In this document: piece by piece, positions 33,617 through 42,931 of the stretch
Numbering within the stretch: the stretch's first letter is position 1
Layout: each line of letters starts with the position of its first letter
Origin: Candidatus Ribeiella danica
GTDB taxonomy: Bacteria; Chloroflexota; Chloroflexia; Chloroflexales; Roseiflexaceae
DNA: 64,000 bases
Direction: 5' to 3'
NCBI GenBank assembly: GCA_016717335.1
Contig: JADKFS010000016.1
Span: 248,001-312,000 of the forward strand
The notes under the pieces: generated by a model
What the model was told of the DNA's origin: nothing
The model's database searches: none
What the model saw: only the letters and a program-made list of their open reading frames with translations
Program-made: the position numbers and the translations under genes

Positions 33617-36600
33617 GTGAACAGGCCGATGCACACGCCGCTTGATACTTCGGTGGTCTGCCCGATCCTGCTTGGCCGATCGGCGCATGTGGCTGCACTC
33701 AATGCGGTGCTGACACAGACTCATGCAGGTCGGGGTCGCGTTGTGCTCCTGAGCGGTGAGGCGGGGATCGGCAAATCGCGCCTAGCAGCCGAGGTTAAGG
33801 CATACGCGCTCGCTGGCGGCTTTGATCTGCTCGAAGGCCGCTGCTTCGAGTCCGACCGTGCTATCCCCTATGCCCCGCTGCGTGATCTGCTTCGTACGTT
33901 TCTGATCACGCGTCCCGCAGCACTCGTCGCCACTGTGCTGGGGCCGCTTGCCCTCGATCTGCTTCCACTCCTACCAGAGCTGCGCGCGATCTTCGAGGAT
34001 CGCCTGCGTTCCACTGAACATCGAGTGGTGAACGAGCCGCACCAGCTTATGCAGGCATTCGCGCAGGCTGTCAGCGCACTAGCGTCAAGCAGGCCAGTGC
34101 TGGCGGTGATCGAAGATCTGCACTGGAGCGACGACGCCAGCCTGGATGCGCTGCTTCGGCTGGTGCGACACAGCGTTCACCAGCCGTTGCTGCTGCTGCT
34201 GACCTACCGCCACGATGAGCTGTCGCCCGGGCTGACTCAGCTGCTGATGGAGCTGGATCGTGAACACGCAGCAACCGAGCTTGTGCTGCAGCCGCTTACG
34301 CCCGACGAGATCGACGGCATGCTACGCGCGATATTCAATCTGGCCGAACCTGTCCGTAGCGAGTTCCTCGACGCAATTGCCGCACTCACCGAGGGTAACC
34401 CCTTTTTTATTGAAGAGGTGCTCAAATCGCTGATCGCATCCGGTGGTATCGCCTATGCCGACGGCGCCTGGGATCGCAAGCCATTGGAAGCGCTCCAGAT
34501 TCCGCGCAGCGTGCAGGCAGCCGTTCAGCGACGGCTCGACCAGCTTACTCCTCAGGCCCGTGAGCTGATCACGCTTGCGGCGGTTGCTGGACGGCGCTTC
34601 GAGTTTGCGCTGCTGGAGGGGATCACTCACCACACAGAGGCTGAGCTGGTGCGGCTGATGAAAGACTTGGTGCGTGCGCAGCTGGTTGTCGAGGAGTCGC
34701 CCGATGTTTTTGCCTTTCGCCACGCGCTCACGCGTCAGGCAGTCGAGGCTGACCTGCTGGCACGTGAGCGGCGGGCGTTACACTTACAGATCGTCGAAGC
34801 ACTGGAACGACTTGCCGCTGAGCGTATTGACCAGCGCGTCGCAGAGCTCGCCTCGCATGCCTATACTGCGGAGGACTGGCAGCGCGTGCTCATCTATGCT
34901 GATCGCGCTGGGCAGCAGGCCTTGCAGCTCTATGCGCTCCAGACAGCGATTGAGCACTTCTCGCACGCGTTGGAGGCGGCGCAGCGGCTCGATCTGCGAG
35001 CACCGACCAAGCTCTACCGCAGCCGTGGTCAGGCGTATGCGCTCCTCAGTAGCTTCGCTGCAGCAAAGGCCGATTTTGAGCAGACGGTGACGCGAGCGCG
35101 CGAGGATGGCGATCAAGCGCTGGAGTGGCAGAGCCTGCTCGATCTCGGCTTTCTGTGGATGGCACGCGATTTCGTGCAGGCAGGGCATTACTTTAATCAG
35201 GCGCTCGCGCTCGCCCGCGCCAGATCTGATCCCAATCAGCTTGCGTACAGCCTGAATCGCCTTGGCAACTGGCACGTCAATGCCGATCAGCCGCTGCGAG
35301 GGAGGCCCTACCATGAAGAGGCGCTTGCGCTGTTTGAGCACACGGGTGATGCGCGTGGACAGGCCGAGACGCTTGACCTGCTTGCGGGAGCCTCGTATCT
35401 GGCTGGAGACCTGCATGGCGCAACGGCATTCTATGCCCAGGCTGCCGCACGGTTTCGTGCGCTCGACGACCGAGTTGGACTGGCCTCCAGCCTGAGTTGG
35501 CTCGCGCTCTGTGGCCCAGCAGCACTCAACACAATGACGGCCGCTGCGTCGTTGGTGGTCTGTATACAGATGGCCGAGGAGGCGCTACAGCTTGCCCGGG
35601 GGATGAGCTGGCGCTCGGGAGAGGCATTCGCCCTGATCGTCCTTGGTATGTGCCTCGATGCACAGGGTGACTACGCCCACGCACTGCCCAGCCTACAACG
35701 AGGGCTGGCAATCGCACAGGAGCTGAACCATCTCACATGGCTCACTGCGGCCCGTTTTGGCCTGGGCATGTTCTACCTTAATATAATGATGCCGGATGCG
35801 GCAGTTGAGCAGTTAGAGCATGCCCTCGATTCTGCGCGCGAGAGCAATGCACCCTTCTCTATTCGCCTCCAGGCTGCCGGGCTGGCAATCGCCGCGCTTC
35901 AGGCTGGTGATCAGGCGCGCGCCGCGGCGATCCTGGGCGAGACGTTTGGTGCAGACGCTGAACGTGATGATCTGCCCACGCTGGCCGAGCGCTTGGGCTG
36001 GTGTGTCCAGGCAGAGCTGGGGCTCGCGCGCGACCAGCCTGCGATGGCACGAGAGATCACCAACTGGCTGGTGGCTACCGCTGCCTCTGCACCAGACATC
36101 GATCAGCCGGTTGTGCCACGCCTGCTGCTGTTGCATGGGCGTGTGCTTGCTGCGCTGCAGCGCAACGACGAGGCCGAAGCAACGCTGCTGGAGGCGCGGA
36201 CGGTTGCCGAGGCCCAGTCGGCACAATCGCTCACCTGGCAGATCCATGTGGCGCTGGGGCGCTTGTACCACAGCTGCCTGCGCCGCAGGGACGCGGCGCA
36301 AGCGTATGCGTCGGCGCGTCAGATGGTGGAGCATCTGGCAGCGGCCATCCCTGATGCTGGGCTGGCGGCAGCCTTTCTGCGCCAGGCCACGGCGCGGATG
36401 CCACGGGCTGCGCCGCCGTCGCCGCGCCGGGCGGCGCAGCAGGCAGTTGACGGTCTGACCGAGCGCGAGCGCGAGGTCGCGATCCTGGTTGCCCAGGGCA
36501 AAACGAATCGCGAGATTGCCGCAGCGCTGGTGCTGACCGAGCGCACCATCAAGGCGCATGTCGGCAATATTCTGGGCAAGCTGGGCTTGAGCTCGCGCAC

Positions 36601-36655
36601 CCAGATTGTGGCCTGGGCAATCGAAAAGGGATTGCTCGGCACTCGTGCGGAATAG
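33617..36655 (+). CDS. Large ATP-binding LuxR family regulator (LAL type)
   Basis: The 1012-residue protein has an N-terminal AAA/STAND ATPase with Walker A SGEAGIGKSRLA (about residue 50) and Walker B region VLAVIEDLHWSDDASLDAL. A long central TPR-like helical array (about 400-930) follows, with a C-terminal LuxR helix-turn-helix (LTEREREVAILVAQGKTNRE ... KAHVGNILGKLGLSSRTQIV). The start is GTG 33617 or ATG 33629. It leads a same-strand cassette with SnoaL, SRPBCC and nitrilase genes and may activate them. The cassette is bracketed by inverted 129-bp elements. Confidence 0.92.
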   Translation: MNRPMHTPLDTSVVCPILLGRSAHVAALNAVLTQTHAGRGRVVLLSGEAGIGKSRLAAEVKAYALAGGFDLLEGRCFESDRAIPYAPLRDLLRTFLITRPAALVATVLGPLALDLLPLLPELRAIFEDRLRSTEHRVVNEPHQLMQAFAQAVSALASSRPVLAVIEDLHWSDDASLDALLRLVRHSVHQPLLLLLTYRHDELSPGLTQLLMELDREHAATELVLQPLTPDEIDGMLRAIFNLAEPVRSEFLDAIAALTEGNPFFIEEVLKSLIASGGIAYADGAWDRKPLEALQIPRSVQAAVQRRLDQLTPQARELITLAAVAGRRFEFALLEGITHHTEAELVRLMKDLVRAQLVVEESPDVFAFRHALTRQAVEADLLARERRALHLQIVEALERLAAERIDQRVAELASHAYTAEDWQRVLIYADRAGQQALQLYALQTAIEHFSHALEAAQRLDLRAPTKLYRSRGQAYALLSSFAAAKADFEQTVTRAREDGDQALEWQSLLDLGFLWMARDFVQAGHYFNQALALARARSDPNQLAYSLNRLGNWHVNADQPLRGRPYHEEALALFEHTGDARGQAETLDLLAGASYLAGDLHGATAFYAQAAARFRALDDRVGLASSLSWLALCGPAALNTMTAAASLVVCIQMAEEALQLARGMSWRSGEAFALIVLGMCLDAQGDYAHALPSLQRGLAIAQELNHLTWLTAARFGLGMFYLNIMMPDAAVEQLEHALDSARESNAPFSIRLQAAGLAIAALQAGDQARAAAILGETFGADAERDDLPTLAERLGWCVQAELGLARDQPAMAREITNWLVATAASAPDIDQPVVPRLLLLHGRVLAALQRNDEAEATLLEARTVAEAQSAQSLTWQIHVALGRLYHSCLRRRDAAQAYASARQMVEHLAAAIPDAGLAAAFLRQATARMPRAAPPSPRRAAQQAVDGLTEREREVAILVAQGKTNREIAAALVLTERTIKAHVGNILGKLGLSSRTQIVAWAIEKGLLGTRAE

Positions 36656-36760
36656 TGATCGTCCATCCCGCAGCAAAATGTTGTTCTTTGGTACAATGCG
36701 CCGCCCTCCCGCTTCAGCTAGAGTGGTGACAACTCGTTGACTGCTTCGTAGGAGGCCACC

Positions 36761-37192
36761 ATGCTGTCACCACAAGAGAACAAGGCGATGGTTCGCCGCC
36801 TGGTCGAGGAGGCGCAAGCGGGCGGCAAGCTGCACGTGATTGATGAGCTGATCAGCCCGGACTTTGTTGACCACAGCGCCTGGCCCAGCATCCCTGCTAC
36901 CCGGGAGGGCGTCAAACACATTTTCGGCATGTTCCATGCGGCACTCGCTGATCTGCAGGTCATTATTCATGATCAGATCGCTGAGGCCGACCGGGTCGTC
37001 ACGCGCAAGACGTTGCGTGGTACGCACCAGAGCGACCTGTTAGGTGTCCCACCAAGTGGCAACGTCATAGCGATTGAGATAATCGATATCCTGCGAGTGC
37101 AGGATGGTCAGATTACCGACCACTGGAATCTGGTGGATCAGCTTGGACTGTTGCAGCAGTTGGGGCTGGTGCCCGCAGCAGCCGAAATGTAG
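36761..37192 (+). CDS. SnoaL-like ester cyclase family protein
   Basis: The 143-residue protein has the small alpha+beta barrel pattern of SnoaL/NTF2-like proteins. Diagnostic stretches are VRRLVEEAQAGGKLHVIDEL, SPDFVDHS, TREGVKHIFGMFHAALAD, TRKTLRGTHQSDLLGVPPSG and DGQITDHWNLVDQLGLLQQL. In polyketide pathways relatives close rings, but most environmental members are uncharacterised, so the substrate is unknown. It is 105 bases after the LuxR gene and 12 bases before the SRPBCC gene. Confidence 0.85.
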   Translation: MLSPQENKAMVRRLVEEAQAGGKLHVIDELISPDFVDHSAWPSIPATREGVKHIFGMFHAALADLQVIIHDQIAEADRVVTRKTLRGTHQSDLLGVPPSGNVIAIEIIDILRVQDGQITDHWNLVDQLGLLQQLGLVPAAAEM

Positions 37193-37204
37193 AGGAGCAT
37201 TCCC

Positions 37205-37771
37205 ATGCAAACGATCCAGGGCGAGACCGAACTGGTCATCAAGGTTCCAAGCACAGCGCTGTATGCCTATCTGCTCGACTTCCCGCGCCATCCCGAGTGG
37301 GTCGCTAATCTGTCCAAAGTGAGCCAGATGACACCTGGACCAATCGGGGTGGGGACAATCTTTCGTACCCAGGAGGGGCCGCCGCCTGTGCCGCTGCTGG
37401 CCAAAGTACGTATGATGCGCCACTTCATTGGCGGGCTGTTGCGCGGCGCCAAGCCCTACAGCCAGACCGAGATCACGGCGCTGGAGCCAGGGCAGCGGAT
37501 TGCCTGGCGGGCCGGTGTGCCACGCGAGGAGGGCTATTTCAATCTGGCTGAGTGGGAGTTTATCCTACAACCGCAGGGTGAGGTAACGAAGCTGATCCAG
37601 CGCTTCTGCTACAGGCCACAGACGACCGGAGCGGCGCGCATGATCGGGACGGTAGGCGTTGATGGTATCACCCGTGCCTGTGCGGTCAATCTGGCGCACC
37701 TCAAGACCGTCGCTGAGCAGAGTCTCGCCCAGTCCGCCTCGACCCAAAGCCTGGCGGATAGCGCAGCCTGA
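37205..37771 (+). CDS. SRPBCC (START/Bet v1-like) family protein
   Basis: The 188-residue protein begins like polyketide cyclase/dehydrase family members (ELVIKVPSTALYAYLLDFPR, HPEWVANLSKVSQM) and contains the middle strand EITALEPGQRIAWRAG. These helix-grip folds bind hydrophobic ligands. An AGGAG site precedes the ATG. It is tightly linked to the SnoaL gene, so the two may act on the same small molecule. Confidence 0.8.
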   Translation: MQTIQGETELVIKVPSTALYAYLLDFPRHPEWVANLSKVSQMTPGPIGVGTIFRTQEGPPPVPLLAKVRMMRHFIGGLLRGAKPYSQTEITALEPGQRIAWRAGVPREEGYFNLAEWEFILQPQGEVTKLIQRFCYRPQTTGAARMIGTVGVDGITRACAVNLAHLKTVAEQSLAQSASTQSLADSAA

Positions 37772-37779
37772 GGTCAGCC

Positions 37780-38265
37780 GTGGAGCGCATGCAGATTATG
37801 GTGGTTGCGCAACCTCAGGAACTGGTCGTCTTCGACTCAGACGCCCGCCTGGAGCGCGCCTGCGAGCTGATCGTCGATGCGGGCCAAGCCGGGGCACAAT
37901 GGGTCATCTTTCCTGAAGCCTACCTTCCGGGTGTCCCAGCCTGGCTCTGGACTGTCCCGCACGATGATGCGCTGGCGCACGAGCTGCATGTACTGAGGCT
38001 CGCGGCTGGGATCACCGTCCCTGGCGCGGTCTGTGACCGGCTCTGCCGCTTTGCGCAGCGCAGCCAGGTTGGCATTGCAATCGGACTGGTTGAGCGCGAC
38101 AACGACACCTGCTACAACAGCCTGCTCGTTATCGATGCGCACGGCCGTATCTGCGGGCACTATCGATCCATGCTCAGCGTGGCCACTCGGAGTGCAGTCG
38201 TTGCTACCGTGCCAATGCAGAGGGAGCAGATGCATGTCCAGCCGGAGTGGATTGGCGGTATCTGA
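37780..38265 (+). pseudogene. Nitrilase-family hydrolase, C-terminally truncated
   Basis: Residues 1-120 match the start of carbon-nitrogen hydrolases: VVAQPQELVVF, the catalytic Glu in QWVIFPEAYLPGVPAWLW, and IAIGLVERDNDTCYNSLLVID. After GHYRSML, where the catalytic Lys segment (HRK-type) should be, the sequence no longer fits, and the frame ends at about 160 residues. An intact nitrilase has about 310-340, including the Cys nucleophile, which is absent. It is therefore inactive as a nitrilase. It starts 8 bases after the SRPBCC gene. Confidence 0.7.
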
Positions 38266-38321
38266 AGCGCTTCGCTCCAGCCGCGCTCAAGGACGGAGCG
38301 GGCGATGCAGAGTACCTCCTT

Positions 38322-38538
38322 CTACCACGGAAGCTGTCCGATTTTCGTGTGGGCGACCATCCCAAGTCGGCCAGAAGGCCCGAGCAACACAACACGCATG
38401 GCGTCAGCGGCGCCCTCCCTGACCGTTGCTGTACCAGCATAGTTGTTGAGGTTCGTCTTGGTGAAGCCCGGCGAGACGGCGTTGACCTTGCTCCCCTCCA
38501 ACTCCAGCTCAGATCGCTTGGGGAACGAGCGCTTCCAT
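38322..38538 (-). pseudogene. C-terminal fragment of a short-chain dehydrogenase
   Basis: The minus strand, read to a TAG at 38322-38324, gives LELEGSKVNAVSPGFTKTNL, NNYAGTATVREGAADAMRVV and a GQLPW end. These are the typical C-terminal third of SDR enzymes. The Rossmann dinucleotide motif and the YxxxK site are missing, and no start codon is available. It lies between the truncated nitrilase and the second 129-bp element, marking a rearrangement breakpoint. Confidence 0.75.
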
Positions 38539-38592
38539 AGTCAAGCACTTGCGGGCGCTACAGGAGAAAAAGAGTCATATACGGTACAATAT

Positions 38593-38721
38593 CGCACAGT
38601 ATTATGCGTGAGCTAAAAATTGGTGATTACAAAGGGGCGGAAGCGGTTTGTTGCCACTATGGCAACAAACCGCTTCCGCCCTTTCTGCGCCTTCCGAAGG
38701 CGTCACGCTCTGTAATGTGCG
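38593..38721. mobile_element. 129-bp MITE-like element, copy 2 (inverted)
   Basis: This is the exact reverse complement of 33169-33297 as far as can be read by eye. The flanks (TAT before, GGTA after) again place TA at each border. Together the two copies bracket 5.3 kb containing the LuxR cassette. Confidence 0.85.
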
Positions 38722-38826
38722 GTATTGCTCATAAGCCACAACTGGCACGTGCTCATACGAGCTATTTCGTCGGCAAACGCTTTACACGGTGGTGAGAGTA
38801 TTCGTGCGGCCATACGCTTGACAGCT

Positions 38827-40341
38827 TTATACCCTCCTGGCAGGCAGACGAAACGTCAAGGTTGTCCGGGCAAGCGCCCAAACCAAACCGAGGCTGGTGA
38901 CCAGAACAATACTGAGAAACGCGTCGGGCGCGAAGAGGCGGATCGTTGCCATGGGCGTGTGCAACAGGCGCGGCACGAGCACCCAGGCGAAGGCAGCCAG
39001 GCAGAGATCGGCGCCCAGCGGCACGCCATAGCGCCAGAACCGCCGCATCCCATGGAAGGGTAGCTCGCCGCAGCGCTGCCAGCGTCTGATAACCAGATAC
39101 CATCCTACAATCCACACGATAAGCATGAGCAACGGAGCGAGCGGCAGCGCTGGCCCAATCAGGTCAGGCGCTGGATCGGCGCCCGGCGACAGGCTGTGAC
39201 CGAGAAGAATGGCGGCCACGCCTTCGATCGGAATGTTCATCGCCGTGGTGTTATTCACTCCGCCGATGTTGGTCAATATCACAATGCCGATCTGCTGCTC
39301 AGAGAGCAAGAGCATATTCGAGTGGAACGTGCTGACATCCCCAATGTGCTCGAACCTGGTCGGCTGCGGCTGATGGATGACCCAGCCCATGCCATAGGCG
39401 CTGCTCGCATTCACCGTTGCGCCAGCCGTATGCTGCGCCGCTATTCCCGCCGGCGACACGATCTGATTCTCACCGTAGGAGCCACCATTTAGCTGGGCAA
39501 TCAGATAGTGCGCCATATCCTCGGCGGAGGAAATCAGAAAGCCGGCCGGGGTCAGTCGGCGTGGGTAGGGCGCATCGAACGGAACCGGCCAGAAGAGCCA
39601 GGAGCGATAGCCGCAGGCGAGGTCGCTGACCGCTGGATCGGAGATCGTGGCCGCACTATGGCGCATGTGCAGCGGAGCAAAGATCTGCGACTGGATATAC
39701 TCCTCGTAGGACCTGCCAGATACTGCCTGGATGATCAAGCCCAGAATGCTGTAGTTTTCGTTAGCGTATTCGTAGGCCTGGCCAGCCGGATGGTTGAGCT
39801 GCACACCAGCCAGCTGGCGAATGCCGTTCTCCAAGGCGGTGTCGCTCTGGTCGTTTTCCGCGAATCCCTCACGGCCTACGTCGACCGGCAGCCCGCTATT
39901 CTGGATGAGCAGGTTGCGCACGGTGATTCGGGCCGATGCCGCTGCGTCAGCCGTGCGGAACCAGGGCAGGTATGTCGTGACGGGCGCGTCCAGGTCGATC
40001 TTGCCGGCCTCAACTAGCTGCATAATCGCCAGGGCGGTGAAGGACTTCGAGGTTGAGCCAAGAATGAACGGCGTTTGGGGCGTCACATGCCGCCCATCCG
40101 GTCCGGCAATGCCGTACCCTTTGAGATAAACAACCTCCTTGCCGCGTATGATGCCCAGGGCCAGGCCCGGAATATGCGCAGCCTGCATTCTTGCGTGGAT
40201 GTAGGCGTCGATTTGCTCCTGCTCACGCGTTTGGTGGGCAGAGCGGCCGGGAGCGGCGGAAGTCGTTGGAACAGCACGACCCAGCAGGCTGATCAAGATC
40301 AGCGTGGCAGCAAGAACGACGGCGAGTTTCGGATGGGACAT
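38827..40341 (-). CDS. Serine beta-lactamase-like hydrolase (class C/PBP family) with C-terminal membrane domain
   Basis: From ATG 40341 (GGTGAGG upstream) the 504-residue protein has a signal peptide, then a class C beta-lactamase/PBP fold. The SxxK nucleophile is in GSTSKSFTAL, the YxN motif in YEYANENYSILG, and an HxG-type motif in FEHIGDVSTFHS. After about residue 400 there are three to four membrane segments (LAPLLMLIVWIVGWYLVI, YGVPLGADLCLAAFAWVL, FLSIVLVTSLGLVWAL). Such hybrids are usually peptidases or esterases acting outside the cell rather than antibiotic-resistance enzymes. Monocistronic. Confidence 0.87.
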   Translation of the reverse strand: MSHPKLAVVLAATLILISLLGRAVPTTSAAPGRSAHQTREQEQIDAYIHARMQAAHIPGLALGIIRGKEVVYLKGYGIAGPDGRHVTPQTPFILGSTSKSFTALAIMQLVEAGKIDLDAPVTTYLPWFRTADAAASARITVRNLLIQNSGLPVDVGREGFAENDQSDTALENGIRQLAGVQLNHPAGQAYEYANENYSILGLIIQAVSGRSYEEYIQSQIFAPLHMRHSAATISDPAVSDLACGYRSWLFWPVPFDAPYPRRLTPAGFLISSAEDMAHYLIAQLNGGSYGENQIVSPAGIAAQHTAGATVNASSAYGMGWVIHQPQPTRFEHIGDVSTFHSNMLLLSEQQIGIVILTNIGGVNNTTAMNIPIEGVAAILLGHSLSPGADPAPDLIGPALPLAPLLMLIVWIVGWYLVIRRWQRCGELPFHGMRRFWRYGVPLGADLCLAAFAWVLVPRLLHTPMATIRLFAPDAFLSIVLVTSLGLVWALARTTLTFRLPARRV

Positions 40342-40474
40342 TGTAACCTCACCTGTCATACGATGATCAAAAGCAGGCAAAGGAGTTGCTGACGCCGCGC
40401 CTGTTGCACTCAGGCGGGACTACTGATCGGCGCACGTGACGGCACGCGGCATTGGGCGATCTCCTCCAGATGCA

Positions 40475-41157
40475 TTAGCGGCTGCGTGCATTCTTGACCA
40501 CCTGTCGCACTGCGTCGATCACCAGCGCTGGCTGCTCCCAGTGGATAGAGTGCCCGCTGCCCGCGACGACGATCAAGCGACCGCTCGGGCTGAGCGCGGT
40601 CTGCTGGCGCTGCGCATCGGCCCAATACGGGGTCACGGTCATGTTCTGCTCGGCCGCCAGGACGATCAGCGGCCGGTCGCCCAGCAAGGGTCCTGCCTGG
40701 AGTTGGGCGTCGTCGGCCGCCCGATGGAGCCCTTCGGCAGTCTGGGCGTCAACAGCCTGCTGCGAGGTTTGCAGCAGCATGCCTTCCGTTCGCATCTCGC
40801 GTGGCATCGCCGGCCCGCCCCACAGGCTCGCGCCGATCAGCCGCACGAGCCCCACGCTGCGGGCCACCCGATACAGGAACGCCTGCGCCGCGAGCGCCTG
40901 CTGGAAACCCTGCGCCTCGGCCGGTGTGGTGTTGGCATCGACATACTCACCCCGCGCGTCGACCAGCACCATCCCGACGACCTCCTCGGGGTGCGAGAGC
41001 GCAAACAGGCGCACGTTCTTGCCACCGAGCGAGTGTCCTACCAGCACGTAGGGCCCCGCAATGCCCGCCTTGATCAACAGCGTATGCAGCTCGCCCGCAA
41101 TCTGGCGCGGGGTGCGTGGCTGCGGGCCAGGGTCGCTCCAGCTGATTCGTCCAGTGT
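40475..41157 (-). pseudogene. Alpha/beta hydrolase lacking its N-terminus
   Basis: The frame shows the nucleophile elbow GHSLGG, an acid region (RPLIVLAAEQNMTVTPYW) and the catalytic His in GSGHSIHWEQP. Upstream of the first in-frame ATG (41077) the coding signal continues as WSDPGPQPRTPRQIAGELHT until about 41150. There it merges out of frame with the end of the oxidoreductase gene. About 60-100 N-terminal residues are therefore missing, removed by a deletion that fused the two genes. Internal initiation at 41077 would give 200 residues without the N-terminal strands. Confidence 0.65.
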
Positions 41158-42141
41158 GATGACGACTTTCCCTTGGGTGTGTCCTGCTTCAAGATACCGG
41201 AGCGCTTCAGCAGTCGCCTGCAGTGGGTAACAGCGATCGATCACCGGCGCGACGCTCCCGGCCTCAAGCAACTCCTTCACGAACATCAGATCCTGCTGCG
41301 TTGGGTGCTTCACAAACGTGCGAAACCGCTGCCCAGTCTTCTTCGAGCGCCATGGCCCCAGCACCATGGCTTCGAGAAACCGACCGCCTGAACCGCCGAC
41401 CAGGATATATACACCCGTGGGCGCCAGCGCGCGTTGGTTTTCGGCGAGCGAGCGATAGGCCGCGGCATCCAGAATGACATCGTACTGGTGGTTCTGGGTG
41501 TAATCCTCCAGCCGGTAGTCGATGACGTGGTCAGCACCGAGTGAGCGCACTCGATCCACATGCTGCGTGCTGCACACGGCGGTCACTTCGGCCCCGAGCG
41601 CTTTGGCGATCTGCACCGCGTAGGTGCCCACGCTGCCTGACGCACCATTGATCAGCACCTTCTGGCCAGGCTGGATCTGCGCCTGATCGCGCAGACCCTG
41701 TAGTGCGGTGATAGCCGCCGACGGCACCGCTGCCGCTTCCGCAAACGTCATCCGGGCGGGCTTCAGCGCGACAGCATGCGCTGGAGCGGCAACATACTCG
41801 GCAAACGCGCCATACCCGCTGTCGGAAAGATCGCCGAACACCGCGTCGCCCACCTGAAACTGCGTGACAGTGCGCCCAACCGCTGCAACCCGTCCGGCGA
41901 CGTCAGCCCCGAGGATCTGGTGCTTGGGCTTGCGCAGCCCGGCCGTGAACCGAACCATGAACGGGTCGCCGCGCAGAAGGATCCGGTCACCAGCATTGAG
42001 CGAGGCCGCATGGATGTGGATCAGGATGTCATCGTCTCGGAGCGTGGGTTTCTCAACCTGTGTGAGCTGAAGAACGTCCGGCGAGCCGTATGTTGTATAG
42101 ACCATTGCTTTCATGTGGGTACCCTTCGTTATCGCTTCCAT
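41074..42141 (-). CDS. Zinc-independent quinone oxidoreductase/MDR family dehydrogenase
   Basis: From ATG 42141 (AAGGAG five bases upstream) the enzyme has about 355 residues. It is an NADPH-dependent medium-chain reductase: GADVAGRVAAVG in the catalytic domain, the nucleotide-binding loop INGASGSVGTYAVQIAKALG, and GADHVIDYRLEDYT. No structural or catalytic zinc ligands are seen, as in the QOR class. The natural end is near GKVVITLDES; the last ~20 residues (LARSHAPRARLRASC) read into the hydrolase remnant and are an artefact of the deletion. Confidence 0.85.
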   Translation of the reverse strand: MEAITKGTHMKAMVYTTYGSPDVLQLTQVEKPTLRDDDILIHIHAASLNAGDRILLRGDPFMVRFTAGLRKPKHQILGADVAGRVAAVGRTVTQFQVGDAVFGDLSDSGYGAFAEYVAAPAHAVALKPARMTFAEAAAVPSAAITALQGLRDQAQIQPGQKVLINGASGSVGTYAVQIAKALGAEVTAVCSTQHVDRVRSLGADHVIDYRLEDYTQNHQYDVILDAAAYRSLAENQRALAPTGVYILVGGSGGRFLEAMVLGPWRSKKTGQRFRTFVKHPTQQDLMFVKELLEAGSVAPVIDRCYPLQATAEALRYLEAGHTQGKVVITLDESAGATLARSHAPRARLRASCIRC

Positions 42142-42290
42142 GGTCGGTTGCTCCTTATTATTTTGGGTTCTATGCACTCATATCTGGATCTTGGTATGGT
42201 ACAGCCTGTTCCTGCGGGCTACAGAGGCTACCACTGTCTCAAAGACGGTTCTCCTTTCTCTGCAGTGCATCTCGATGCAAGCGCATCTGC

Positions 42291-42536
42291 CTAGCCAGGC
42301 TGTATGCACATGACCGAAAGTAATACCATTCCCAAATCACGCACTTTTCTGAGCAATCCGTGTAACGCCGCCTGGTCAACCACCGGGCCGGTGAGGAGCG
42401 TCTCGCCGTTGTCTTGGAGCGTGATGGCCAGACCGTCGAACCAGTCGGTCCAATCAGCCCCTATCTGCCCCTTGATCCTGATTTGGTAGACCTGTATTTG
42501 ACGTGGCTCACTTATCGGGTTGTGTTCGTTTGACAT
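42291..42536 (-). CDS. Small protein of unknown function
   Basis: The 81-residue protein reads QIQVYQIRIKGQIGADWTDW, then FDGLAITLQDNGETLLTGPV and VDQAALHGLLRKVRDLG. This pattern is familiar from small hypothetical proteins common in Chloroflexota and Actinobacteria, often near LuxR-type regulators, but no function is known. It lies 149 bases upstream of the oxidoreductase on the same strand. Confidence 0.65.
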   Translation of the reverse strand: MSNEHNPISEPRQIQVYQIRIKGQIGADWTDWFDGLAITLQDNGETLLTGPVVDQAALHGLLRKVRDLGMVLLSVMCIQPG

Positions 42537-42931
42537 ACCGCTGTACCTTTTTGTGGCCGCTCATACCAGTCTGTGCCACGTGCTTGATGTGCACACAGCA
42601 TAGCGGCAACACGGTATGAGCGTATAGCCACGAAAGAGTTATTCGGAGTGTTATTCTGAGTGTTGTTGTGGGGTTGCGAAGTGGGTAGACGTTCTGAGCG
42701 TCTGTCTGAAAGGTGTGGTTTGGCACGACGCAATGCCGCTAAATTTTGCACCTGCTGGGTATGCTGGCGGCGGGGCGCCCTTTGGGCGGCGCCATCATAC
42801 TCACCAGGTGCATATTCGCGAGGGTCGTGGCGGCCCCACATCACCAGCCGAAGCTTTTCAGACAGCTTCGTAAACAGTGCGCTAGCGGGCAGTTCTTGGC
42901 ACGAGGCTTCTTGTGAAAACTGACGTTTCGG
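42537..42931. other. Intergenic region with short repeats
   Basis: About 395 bases without a recognised gene. Two copies of GAGTGTTRTTC-like sequence occur near 42645-42670, resembling the 7-mer repeats in the adjacent regulator gene. A small stem AGACG...CGTCT lies near 42690, and a GC-rich one (GGGCGCCC...GGGCGGCGCC) near 42775. Confidence 0.35.

Noticed and set aside
38827..40341. Antibiotic-resistance beta-lactamase
   Set aside because: The SxxK fold is shared with peptidases and esterases; the C-terminal membrane domain is not typical of resistance enzymes.
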